The position numbers and the translations under genes were made by a program. 64,000 bases of DNA from Atherix ibis (Eukaryota; Arthropoda; Insecta; Diptera; Athericidae), in assembly GCA_958298945.1 (NCBI GenBank), contig OY282605.1:2999811-3063810 (forward strand), written 5' to 3'. This document shows, one piece after another, positions 35,355 through 46,380 of the stretch. Every line of letters begins with the position of its first letter. Positions within the stretch are counted from its first letter, which is position 1. The notes beneath the pieces were generated by a model. It saw nothing but the letters and a program-made list of their open reading frames with translations, was not told the DNA's origin and did no database searches.

Positions 35355-36442
35355 TGAGGTCTGTTCAAAAAGTATCGCGAATTTTGTGTTTTTTCAAAAA
35401 TTATTTATTTTTTTATGAATATCTATTTTGTCCCCTTCAAAGTAATCCCCACCAGATATTATGCACTTGTGCCAACGTTTTTTCCAATCCTCGAAGCACT
35501 TCAAAAAATCATTTTTTGTTATCTTGTTCAGCTCCTTCTCCGATGCCGTCTTTATCTCCTCAATCGTAGCGTAGCGCCGTCCTTTCATGGGGCTCTTCGC
35601 TTTCGGGAACAAGAAAAAGTCGCAGGTGGCCAGATCTGAGGAATACGGTGGCTGCGGCGTTATTAGTGTGTTGTTGGCCAAAAATTCGCGCACAAGCAAC
35701 GATGCGTGAGCAGCGGCGTTATCATGGTGCAAAAGGCAATTTTTGTTCTTCCACAAATCCGGGCGTTTCTGGCGTATTACTTTGCGTAACTTGCGCATTA
35801 CTTGCAGGTAATATCCCTTATTGATTGTTCTACCCTGTGGCAAGAACTCATAATGCACCACGCCCCTGCAATCGAAGAAAACTGTAAGCAAAACCTTCAC
35901 ATTCAACCGAACTTGGCGACAGAGTCCAACCGCTCCTTAGCATGTTAATACAATGCTGTTTTTGGTACGAATTTCGCAGCGACCCGTCTCACGCCCAAAT
36001 CGTTGGTAATAAATCGAGCCAGTCGATATGTTTAAGATCTCAGCAACTTCTCTAATGGTGATTCGACGATTGGCCAAAACTATTTTCTTCACTTCATCAA
36101 TGTTTTCGTCTGTTGTTGACATGCTCGGGCGTCCGACCCACTTTTCGTCGTTCACATCTTCTCGGCCCTCTGAGAACATTTTGTAATGGGCAAAAATCGA
36201 ATTCACACAAAATTTGATACAGATTCTTTGATCCATTTTTTGGAATGGGCAAAAATCGAAGACGAGCCAAAACACGTGCAAGCAAAGCAGCTGTCAAAAA
36301 TTAACTGAACATTCAAAATGGCCGAACTTGTGGGCATAAGTGAGAGACATGAGTACCAACATAACGCCACAAAAAAATCGAAAATCGAATATACGTAACC
36401 CGCGGAAATTCAAAATTTGTGATACTTTTTGAACAGACCTCA
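35355..36442 (-). mobile_element. mariner element with GAGGTCTGTTCAAAAAGTAT ends, copy 2
   Basis: The same inverted ends as the copy at 19850; TA follows the right end (36443-36444), while the left flank is AA. The minus strand reads MDQRICIKFCVNSIF (about 36240), REDVNDEKWVGRPSMSTTDE, then after damage MNVKVLLTVFFDCRGVVHYE, LLHHDNAAAHASLLVREFLA, PPYSSDLATCDFFLFPKAKS, and KKRWHKCIISGGDYF at the C-terminus. The middle of the transposase is deleted. Longer than copy 1 but also dead. Confidence 0.9.
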
Positions 36443-36807
36443 TATGCTAATAAGAAATACTCAAAAGTATAGTATAATTTATTTTCCTCCATTCATTAGC
36501 CATTAATGTATACTTTGACAAAACTGCACTTACGTTCTTAGCAACAGTATTTCTTTGGAATCACTCCCGCTCGCACGACAGCATTTAACTATTTTCAGAT
36601 AAACATTGAACTGTCAAAATGACATTTATTCAACCCCGAACTTTTCACTTTATAACCATTTTTTTAATTGAACAAGTTAGTAAAAACCATTTAGACACAT
36701 CCCAAACTAAATTTTTATTAATTTATCTAATAAAAATTAAGATGCCAACTTACCGAAAGAAAGAAATTCCCGGCAACCCTTTACACCAACACTGCATATT
36801 CTGAAAT

Positions 36808-37202
36808 AAAAACTTCCTATTAAATGTCATAAACAATAAAACTATTTATGTAAATACTTACTTTTTTTGTAAATCCTTCAAAAATGATGAAAAACACATA
36901 AGTGTAAAAATAAAAATTTGAAAAACAACAAAATTATGCTAACATTTCGGTATGCTACCACTTCATGGAGAATGGCGTGTTTTAAAACTCTCCGTAAAAA
37001 TTATATTTTTCTTTGAAATAGCTGACTTAAAATGGATATTAATTATGCTTTCGAAATTCAGAAAATTTCTATTACGAAAACTAGACGTATTATGTCTACA
37101 TAAAAAAATCTACACAAAAGTATACAAGCAGTACAATTTCTCGCCGCTTTTGCAATAATTCAGACAGATTTTCTCGAAATATCCATATACGGAAATCTGA
37201 CG
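36808..37202. repeat. interspersed repeat R, copy 1
   Basis: It contains AAAAACTTCCTATTAAATGT, GCTACCACTTCATGGAGAAT, GTTTTAAAACTCTCCG and later TTTCTCGCCGCTTTTGCAAT, in the same order as the copy at 49620-50170. A shorter copy lies at 39905-40110. It is probably non-coding transposon sequence; no protein is seen. Confidence 0.75.
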
Positions 37203-37872
37203 TACGAGAGGCATTCTTTAATCTAAGGGCTGTACTTTCCGAACCAACGAAATGTATAACTTTTTATTGCAAGAAAATTCAAAAACCATTGGTGCTGCCA
37301 CATAAAATATGTCAAGGAAATTTTTTCGTTAAGAATTGATACTTTCTTATACAAAAATTAGTAACATATTAAAACATAGAAAAGTATTAGTATTATTCTT
37401 GTTTTTAATTAAAATGGTAAAAAAATATGCCAATTTGATACAATTCTACCAAATTGATACAATTCTCAAATTTTTACGTTTGTCCACAATTTTCATAAGG
37501 CAAGACAGACGTTTTTTTTTTGTACATTAAGTTATCGAGTTATTGTCAGTTATCACATGGTCGACTATTTGTTATTGTTTATCAATAATCATAATAATAA
37601 TAATAAATTAATTTTATGCATCGTGATTAATTCTATTTCAATATCAGTATTTCTAGTAGATTCACAAATATGCATAAATATTTAAGACTATATATTATAT
37701 TACAAATACTTTATTAATGTTTATTACGAAATAAAATAAAATAAATACAAATAATTTAGATAATAATTTCTTCAAACAATTATATAATCTCTTTTAAATT
37801 AGTTATCACATTTTTCTTCATTTAAAATTGTTCGTTACTCTTTCCTAAATAATATTGTATAATTTAACTAAG
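37203..37872 (+). other. intron sequence of shot, nothing recognised
   Basis: AT-rich. The 40-base patch at about 37226 (GGCTGTACTTTCCGAA) recurs at about 20649, so it is probably another repeat end. Confidence 0.5.
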
Positions 37873-38107
37873 TTTCTTTTTTTTTTGCTTTTATTTTCAT
37901 TTATCATATTTAACACACGAATTGGCTCAACTAAAACTACTGCCAATAAAAAAAATATTAATTTGCAACTAAAAAATTTAAAATATTTTTTAAAAAAATA
38001 CGTTTAAATTAAAATTAAACTGCCTCTATCTTCATCGTAATCCAATCAATCATATTTATAACACAAATAATCAAAATAATGAACGCATAATAATACAATG
38101 TGCGCAG
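37873..38107 (+). promoter_or_regulatory. AG-free zone (233 bases) before the SxIP cassette exon
   Basis: No AG occurs from 37873 to 38105. AACTAAG (37867-37872), followed at once by TTTCTTTTTTTTTTGC, forms a branch point plus pyrimidine tract at the extreme upstream end, about 238 bases from the exon. The acceptor itself (ATGTGCGCAG) has no nearby pyrimidine tract. Confidence 0.7.
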
Positions 38108-38164
38108 TAATGGCGGAATCAGTAGATCATCTAGCATACCAACATTAACTGGCTTAAGGACTAG
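38108..38164 (+). CDS. shot: shot cassette exon with SxIP motif (SSIP)
   Basis: After AG from 34712 it reads S-NGGISRSSSIPTLTGLRTR. The donor is AG|GTAAAT; the exon is 57 bases, symmetric (one base in, AG out), so it can be included or skipped. SNGG-SRSSSIP-LTG matches my memory of the fly Shot tail. SSIP in a basic Ser-rich setting is an EB1-binding motif, which would let the tail follow growing microtubule plus ends. Confidence 0.85.
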
Positions 38165-38928
38165 GTAAATTAATTAATTAATTCATATTTGGTTTTTTTT
38201 TCCGCTGTTATTATTTTTTATGATTTTTATTCTATTCTGTGATGTTTTCTTTATATTCTAAGTACTATAAAATTATTTTTTTTTTGCTTATGCATTAAAA
38301 TAAAAATTATCATAAGCTTAATAGTGATTGCATGGATTTGAATATTTTTTACATATATCCATGTCTTTTTTTTTACAATACAATTTTATGAAAATTTCTA
38401 TTGTAAAAATCATTGCAAATTTTCATAAAATTTTAATTTTTACTCATTACAAGAGTGAATGATTCCTTTCCTTACAACATAAATAAATGTATACAATAAT
38501 AAACTATGTCTAGTCCAATGTACAACTGAAAAATTTACATGAAAAATATGTTTATAAAACCTTGTGTAAATTTTATTTAATCTAATTCAAAGTTAGATAA
38601 CATGGTAATAAGGTTTTGGTCAAAATGTTCTCCCTAAACTCAAAAAAAGAGAAACTCAAGAAGATTTCTTACTCAAAGAAACTTCCTTCCACCTATTGCT
38701 TCATTTATTTAGAAATATCGATTTGAAAAAGTCTATTAACTTTTTTCAAATTGATATTTCTAAATAAATGAAGCTTAAGAATTTCAATTTCCGGTATTTC
38801 CAAAACAAACCCCAAATCCTCCAGAACTGGTTTATCAAATGGAGATAAAAGTTTACCAACTGAAAAGTGCCCACACAACTTTTACTCTTCTCTCTGCGGT
38901 GAAGCATTTACTTCCATTTATCTAACGG
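38165..38928 (+). other. intron sequence of shot with a long hairpin
   Basis: AT-rich. It contains the inverted repeat described at 38698-38774. Nothing else is recognised. Confidence 0.5.
38698..38774. repeat. near-perfect hairpin, arms of about 35 bases
   Basis: GCTTCATTTATTTAGAAATA at 38698 pairs with its complement ending at 38774. The arms (about 38698-38732 and 38740-38774) differ at only one or two bases, with a loop of about 7. It could be a tiny MITE remnant or an RNA hairpin. Confidence 0.85.
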
Positions 38929-40230
38929 GTGATTTTTTAAATCAAAACAAAACACAGAAAAAGTTATTTACTTTTTAAAGATTATATCATGTAAATGTTG
39001 GCCACGACTACGTTTTAAGTGATCCATGCGAAAGGTCCAATTTTGAACCACTTTTTCGAGCATCTCAGCTGATATCTCGCTAATAACACGTGTAATGTTT
39101 TCTTCCAAGGCTGCAAGGAACGTTGGTTTATCGGCATGGACGAGTGAGTTTACGTAGCCCTATAACAAATAGTTTAGAGGCGTCAAATCACACGATCTAG
39201 GCGGCCAACTCACCGGTCCGGAACGTGAGATAAATTTCTCAGCGAACACATCTCTCAATATGTCCATTGTTTCACGTGGTGTGTGGCATATAGCGCCGTT
39301 TTATTGAAAACACATTTCGACCAGATGCAGTTCTTACCTGCCTGTGGTAGGGGTGCAATGGAAGTTCTTGTTTTGCCTGTGGTTGTTCATCAGACCAAAT
39401 GTAACAATTTTGCTTATTCGCATACCCATTCAATCACAAATGCGCTTCGTCACTAAACGCAATTTTTTGGTAAAAAAAACGAATTTTCCTCAAATTGCTT
39501 TTATACGCTTTCAGACCAAGATCCTTTCGTAAAATTATAAAAGCAAAGTCGAGTAACACAATCCCAATTGCTGTGAACGGCGACGAATAAACAAATCGCG
39601 GTCTTCCCCAACAATGGCAGCAATATTTTCCTCTGTATGCACTCTACGTACACGGGTTGGTGGTTTGATGTCCAATAGTGTAAAATTGCTGCTTGCTCAG
39701 TAGGTCGATTATGACGACCATAAAATGTTCGAAGTGTGCGAAACACATTTTTCACAGAACACGAATTTTCGGTTGTCAGTTTTTCCCTTAGATTATAGAA
39801 GAACTGTATAGCATCTACACAAAAATTCTGTCCAAATTTGTTCGAGAATACATTCGTAAGAACACACATACTTTCAAAGTAACCTATCACGAAACACTTC
39901 GTATTCTGAAATAAAAACTTCCTATTTACTGTCGTGAAGAATAAAACTATTTATGCAAATTACTTATTCGTAAACTATTTAAAATTAAATAAAACCACAC
40001 TTAAACTTTCACTTCGCGATAAGTATCTAAATGTCAAAAAAAAGTATGGAAGCATTTCGGTATGCTACCACTTCATGGAGAATGGTGTGTTTTAAAACTC
40101 TCCGAAAGTATACAAAATAAATAATAAACTCAATATTAAATTCAATAATTTGCAAGCGTTGTTCGGGTGTAGGTCTTTTCATGATGAAATGGCAATGGCT
40201 AACTGAGCACTTTTGATTTTGACAACCGTC
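38929..40230 (-). mobile_element. Tc1/mariner DD41D-type element interrupted by repeat R
   Basis: On the minus strand the start near 40181 reads MKRPTPEQRLQIIEF, then is broken by about 200 bases of repeat R (39905-40110). It resumes with FYGRHNRPTEQAAIL (about 39730), weaker central parts, ILRDVFAEKFISRSGPVSWP, PRSCDLTPLN and KRSRGQHLHDIIF near 38980. The last catalytic Asp has become Asn (LTPLN), and a stop follows soon after, so it is dead. The left end begins GGGTGATTTTTTAAATC; a matching right end was not found. Confidence 0.8.
39905..40110. repeat. interspersed repeat R, copy 2, inside a transposon
   Basis: It carries AAAAACTTCCTATTTACTGT, CGGTATGCTACCACTTCATG and GTTTTAAAACTCTCCG in the same order as the other copies. 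It splits the transposase frame of the surrounding element and so was inserted later. Confidence 0.75.
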
Positions 40231-41756
40231 ACGTGTCACGCGTGATCTGTCAAAAGTAAAAACATGAAAAACCGAGCAGCAAAAAAATTACCCGACTATA
40301 CTTAGAAAAACGCTTAACATGGAATCTATGCGCAAGATTTAAAAAACGACAACCAAACAAATGATATCGACAAATACTTTGACGCACTTTGACGCCAAAA
40401 TAAACATTTACAGCAGGCAGTAAATTACTTCCATGCAATGCCCTACCGAAACCAATATGGGCTTATGGACAATTTGTTGAAATACTTTATTTTGACTTAT
40501 AGTGAACTTTTTTCCATAAAGATCGTTTTTAATTTTTTTGAAAGAAAATAGAGTCCCCCGAAAGTGAATTCAGATTATAGGGTGTATAGTCTGAATTTCT
40601 GAATTCAGATTATAGGGAGTATAGTAGGACTTGTCTAAACAAAAATGTTGTCTACAAATGTATCAGTTTTGTTGTCCACTTTTCCACCTTTCTTTCTTAC
40701 TTTACAACTTTCTTCAAACATATTAATAAATTAGCGGATTATTTAGGATCAGATTACAAACGGTTTTTAATATTTTCGAAAATATTTGACAATTAGTCGT
40801 AATAAAACTACCTAAGTGAAGATTGATTTAATCAAAGTAGACTAATACCATCATAAAAATATGTAAGGTTTTGTTCAGAAAAATATTATTTAATAACTTA
40901 ATTATTAGTCTAAAATCACTGCTATTGGTTTTTTTTTGGAAAATAATTTTATACCATATTTTTTTTTGGCATTAAATCAATGTCTTAATTTGAGTTCCAA
41001 CACAAATTTTTCTTATCACACAAATTTTACCCTAAAATCAAAATGATTTGCGGAAGCAATAGTAACTAGAAGGCTAATAAACTAATTAAGTATATCTGCA
41101 TCCAGCACCCCCCTTACCACCCCAAATTGTGATTTCTTCAATTTTTGACTTAATCCCTTATGCTAAATTATAAAAGATAAAATATATATAAATATTTGTA
41201 TTACAATTTTAAACTGAAAATTAAAAAAAAAAATCAATTTTAAATTTCATAAAAATTAAATTGCATATTATCCATGTTTAAACAAGGTGTTATGGTATGA
41301 AAAAAATTATTTTTTCTTATTATATCTTTCAAAATTTTTGATCCATTTTCACCTTCTGAATTTTTCTACATTCCCTCTCAATATACCTTTTGGACCTTCC
41401 TTTTTTGGACCGATAGTTTCTCTTTACTTTTATTTTGTAATTTTTTCAAAGTTTTCATTATTATTTTTTTTTCTTTCTTCTTCTCTTCCCCTCCCATGGA
41501 AAACTTAACACATTCGGGTATCTTCATTATCCCCTATATGTTCCGCCATAAATTTTTCTGATTATTGTGGGTGTGGCAGCATATCTAAGTAAAAAATTTC
41601 GAACCCTCCCGAAATTTCGGTAATAAAAAATAGTGCCCAAGAATGTGACCCAGCAGAAACATGTGCTCTCAGAGTACGGTCGTCATTGGCTGTTCATGGA
41701 AATTTTAATATCTTCCAATCTTATCCAACACTCACAAAATTCTGCAAATTTTTTCC
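40231..41756 (+). other. intron sequence of shot, nothing recognised
   Basis: AT-rich. A duplicated patch (GAATTCAGATTATAGGG twice, 40567-40619) is the only structure noted. Confidence 0.5.
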
Positions 41757-41935
41757 ATACCACAACAAAGGGCAAAATAATATTTTTTATTATTCTAATT
41801 TTTTACATACCACAACAAAGGACAAAATAATATTTTTTATTATTCTAAATTTTTTCGATACCACAACAAAGGACAAAATAATATTTTTTATTATTCTAAT
41901 TTTTTACATACCACAACAAAGGACAAAATAGATTT
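41757..41935. repeat. tandem repeat, 50-51-bp unit, about 3.5 copies
   Basis: CACAACAAAGGACAAAATAA recurs at 41761, 41811, 41862 and 41912, each followed by the same T-rich segment ending CATAC or similar. It lies in the shot intron before the last two coding exons. Confidence 0.92.
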
Positions 41936-42214
41936 AACTAATTATTGGAATGAATAAAAATCTCCCTCATTTAGTTAAACATTGTAATGAATGAAAATAT
42001 AAAATTAAATTACTTAATTGAACAACATAAGAATTAAGTGCATGCAAAACTGATCGATCGTACTTGTTGCATATTACATAAACTAATAGATATTTTTTAA
42101 GCATTTATTTATTTTCGCATCAAATATTTATTAATAATTAGTTCTATATATTTATTATGAAACACAACTAAGTAATAATATTTAAAAAGAAATAATAAAT
42201 AACAAAACTAAAAG

Positions 42215-42357
42215 AATAATAACTTTTTTTATATTTTTCTCTTTCTTTATCTTTCATTTTTCTATTGAATGCATACAAAAAAAAACGTGTAACACAAATT
42301 TTAATCGAAAAATAAAAAACTAAAAATCAAAACCCAAAACCAACAACAACAATAAAG
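42215..42357 (+). promoter_or_regulatory. AG-free zone (141 bases) before the SRIP cassette exon
   Basis: No AG occurs from 42215 to 42355. ATAAC followed by a T/C-rich tract (about 42222-42265) lies near its start, and the 50 bases before the acceptor are A/C-rich with almost no pyrimidine run. Confidence 0.55.
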
Positions 42358-42456
42358 CCGATCACGGATACCAATCAGGCAACCATCAAATGATAAATCG
42401 TTCCCATCGAGTGGCTCAAGCTCGGCCACGAACAGTTTAATATTAAGCAGCTCAGG
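42358..42456 (+). CDS. shot: shot cassette exon with SxIP motif (SRIP)
   Basis: The acceptor is AATAAAG and the donor AGG|GTAATG; the exon is 99 bases, symmetric. After AG from the previous exon it reads S-RSRIPIRQPSNDKSFPSSG, then SSSATNSLILSSSG, and joins GSSTPSG at 43712. RSRIPIRQPS is a very good EB1-binding SxIP context. The island is clearly GC-richer than its surroundings. It was recognised by phase and motif; a minus-strand open frame over the same bases is a shadow. Confidence 0.7.
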
Positions 42457-43711
42457 GTAATGTAGTTCGGTGCACGAGTAATACCAATACAATGCACTGC
42501 AGTATCGACTTTTGTTCGTTATTCATTCGTTAAATACCATGTAATGGTTTTTTTATTATACTCGTAATATAATATATATTTTTTACGAATCTGTTTTGAT
42601 ATTTTTGTCCATATAATTTTTTTATTTAATTATTTTCCTATTTAGTTGTTTGTTGTTTGGTTTTACCCCTTTTTATCCATAAAAAAAATATTGTAGCCTT
42701 ATTTTTTTTTTGTTGTTGTAGAATCATTTGCATTGGAATTTTTTCTTTTGGTTTTTATTATTTTCCAGTTGAAAAAAAATGTTTTCTTCATTTATGTTAA
42801 TAACAAGACGACTTGCTTAGCAAAAAATTTATCCCGCCATTCAAAATGTGTCGCTCATAGATCGTCTAATAGAAACCATAAATTTATTTAAATTATTTAT
42901 AAGTTTTTCTAATAAAAACCATACAGTTTTGTACATAAATACGGATCTGTTATAATTTTCATTATTATTTTATGTTTACCATTTTCTTATTGTTCATTGT
43001 AAAACAAAATGTTTGAGAACATCCATTCCATCTGACTTTAAATTTTGAAGTTTTGTGCCATAAAAATAGATTTTATTTTATTGTTTTTTATTTCATTATT
43101 TTTTTTTATATTTCTTTTTTTTCATCAATTTTTGATATTCAATTAAAAATTTTGGGTTTTTTTGCCTTGCCGTGTGGCTTCAAAAAAGAATTAGTCAATA
43201 TATTGTAGTTTTTTTTTAAGTTTTCCAAAAATTCGTTAGTTTTTTTTTTCAAAAAAAAAAAATTCATAAATAAAAATTTCAATTTTAGTAAATTATTTAT
43301 TCAATAAAAAAAATTAATAATAAAAGCAAATTGATTTTAGTATTTTTATCAATATTAATTTTAAAATGCAAACTCATATAAAAATAAAAGTCAAAAATTA
43401 AAGTAGATTAACAATTTTTTTTTTGTAAAAAATCTCCCAAAATTTTCATAAAATGAGATATTTTTTTATTATTTTCTTTAAAATAAAATTTAATTTTACC
43501 TAAAAAAAAATGCAAAAATACCAAAGTTTTTTTTGGTAATAAAGCATTAAACTTTACTTTTGCCATTAATTGTTTCATTTTGCACTGGTTTTTTTTGTTT
43601 CATAATATTTGTTTGTCTTTTTTTTTCATTAAAAAATAAAAATGAAAAATGTTCTTATTGTTTTTTTTATTATTTTTTATGATAACAAAAAAAAATCAGA
43701 CGTAATATTAG
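42457..43711 (+). other. last intron of shot, nothing recognised
   Basis: Very AT-rich with T and A homopolymers. Confidence 0.5.
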
Positions 43712-43829
43712 TGGAAGTTCAACACCGTCGGGAATGCAAACACCTCGAAAAGGATCTGCAGCTAGTGACCAAGCAAGAAAATCACGTGGCACTACACCAG
43801 TTGGCCAACGAGAACCATTCAGGCTCTAA
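43712..43829 (+). CDS. shot: shot last coding exon and stop
   Basis: The acceptor is TAATATTAG. It reads S-GSSTPSGMQTPRKGSAASDQ, then ARKSRGTTPVGQREPFRL and TAA at 43827-43829. The GSSTPSGMQTPRK and EPFRL ending match fly Shot as I remember it. Translation in another frame also stays open but has no homology. A 3' UTR follows, with AATAAA first at 43922-43927. Confidence 0.92.
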
Positions 43830-44840
43830 ATGTACAAAATAACAAAAAGGAAAGGAGAAACACCATAAAATAATGATGATGCAACATTTTAAGAACAAAT
43901 TTAGAAGAAATATATTATTTAAATAAAAATGAAAATAGAACAAATTTTGGAATTAGTTTAATCAGAATTTATTCGACATACAAACAGAAATTAATTTTTG
44001 GTAAAACAATACAAAATAAGGACTAATTATTTTTTTTGCGTAATTAATCAATTCAATTTGCATATATATTTTATTATTTAAAAAAAAAAAAAAAATAATA
44101 GAATCTACAATATTTTAAATTGTAGTACATCATTGGGACCAGTTTAATTTTATAAAAATTATTATATTATTTATGTTTGCCATTTTCTTTGAATCGTTTA
44201 TTTATTTAATTAAAATTTAAAAAACAAAAAACAAAAAAATCAACATACAACAATTATTAATAACAATAAGAATAAAATAAATCGAAACTATAAGTTAATT
44301 AACAAAATATGTAAAACTTTACATTAAAATAATGTATATTAATTACTAAAACAAAGACTACTTACTACTATTTATTTAACATTATCAAAATGAGTAAATC
44401 TATTCAATCAATTTATTTAAAAAAAAAATGAAGAAAAAAAAATCAACAAACTCATATTAAATGGATAAAAAATCCTTCAACAATAATAAAAAAATTATAT
44501 TACTAACAAATAAGTAATTTTTTTATAGAGAAAATACAACATCAAGTCTAAATAATAGAATAAAAGATTTAAAAATAAAATATATTTCTAAATTCAAATC
44601 AAAACAAAAACAATATTTTTAGGCAAAAAAAATCAATTTGATTATGAATTTCAACAAAATTATCAGTTGAATCGAAGAATAAAAAATATATATTCACACT
44701 CGCTTGGCAAAAATACAAAAAAAAAAAAATCATACAAAAAAAAATAAAAACAATTTCTTGTGTTGTAAATAGCTTAGATACTAAAAATGTGTTATTAATT
44801 AAAAAAATATTTAAAAAAAAAAATAAACAAACTAATTTTT

Positions 44841-44889
<49 letters not shown>

Positions 44890-46380
44890 ATTATATAAAA
44901 AAACGTATTGTAAAAATAATTTTTGAAAAATTTATGAAAAAAAGAAAATCTTTATCGAAAAAAAAGCACACACACTCAATCAAGAGATTGATTTTATTTG
45001 ATTTTCTTGAGTAAAGGAAATCGCCAGTTCCTTCGCTTGACAAAAATCGAATATGAAATTTTCAAATTATAACAGAAATTATTACCATTTACCATAAAAA
45101 CTATTCGAAAATAAAATACAAAAGTTTAAATTAATTTATAGTAATCAAATTTAAAGTCCAACAAAATAAAACCGAATACCAACAATCCATGTCACTCTTA
45201 TTAGTTTAACTAACAAAACATGCATAATAATAATATTTAAAAAAAGAAAAAGAAGAAAAACAAAAATTAAATATATATAAAAATGGGAAAAAGTCAGAAT
45301 TCGAGAAAAAGTAAATTTTTTGTTTATTTTAATTGCACATTTTTATATAAACAATTAATATTTATTAAGTTTTTGTGTCAATGTTTATTTTTTTTTAATA
45401 ATAATTTAAATATAGAAATTTTCCCCACTTTTACTAAAGTCATAATTTATAAGATTTCAACAAACAAACAAAAAACAACAAAAAAAATGAATATTAATAA
45501 TAATAATAATAAAATTCTAATATATAAAAGTTATTAATTTAATTAATTAATACAATTAAAAAAAAATAATTAAAAAAATTACAAATAAAATTAACAAAAA
45601 AAATCCTCATTTTTTTATAATTATTCCGAATATTTCCTATACTATATTATTATTATTAATTTTTTTTAATTATAAGCTTCATTGTTAACTAATAATAATA
45701 ATAATAATAAATAATAATTATAATATTAATTAACTGTAATTTAACAAAATAAATAGAAGAAGAAAAAAATCAATACACACACACCTCCTCACAAATCTAA
45801 ACTCATTGAACAGAAAAAATTGGTTTTTTTTTAAATTTAATGTATCGATCGATATTCAGCTGAAAAGGTTTTACAAGCTTTTTACTTATAGAAAAGAAGA
45901 AAAAACTATTTTTAAATGTAACAATAAAAAAAAATTATTCAATTTTCTCTATAAATAAATTTCATTCAAAAATGAATCGAAATAATTATTTTCTATGTAA
46001 TATTATAAATAAATACTAATTGTTTTCTTTCTTTTTTTCATGTATTTTTAATTTTTTTTCTATTTTAATTGATATTTGTAAAAGAAATATTATCGAAAAT
46101 ATTCAAGACAGTAACAAAAATTTTGCTTAAATAAAATGTTTAAATAATTACAAAAAAAAATTGTCTTTATTTTTAATTTTGTAAGAAGAGTTTTTTTAAT
46201 ACGCCTAGTAATCTCCCTATTTATACGATTTTGCTTTTACACAGTTTTTAAAATAATGGGGATTTGATAAAAAAAAAACAATGTCTGCAGACATTTTTTA
46301 ATTCCTTTCGGTTGGTGCACATCTAGCGGTTGCATTTTGAAGTACTTGAGTGTTAAATGTCATCACGAATTGACAGATTG
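43830..46380 (+). other. shot 3' UTR and AT-rich intergenic sequence
   Basis: 2.5 kb of extremely AT-rich sequence with many AATAAA hexamers, so the true polyadenylation site cannot be chosen by eye. An (ATA)n microsatellite lies at about 44841-44884 and another at about 45690-45712. No coding signal. Confidence 0.55.
44841..44884. repeat. (ATA)n microsatellite
   Basis: About 14 uninterrupted ATA units. Confidence 0.95.

Noticed and set aside
42301..42492. 63-codon minus-strand open frame
   Set aside because: Shadow of the plus-strand SRIP cassette exon, which fits shot in phase and motif.
45283..45537. 84-codon open frame in the AT-rich region after shot
   Set aside because: Composed almost only of Lys, Asn, Ile and Phe codons, as expected by chance in AT-rich DNA.
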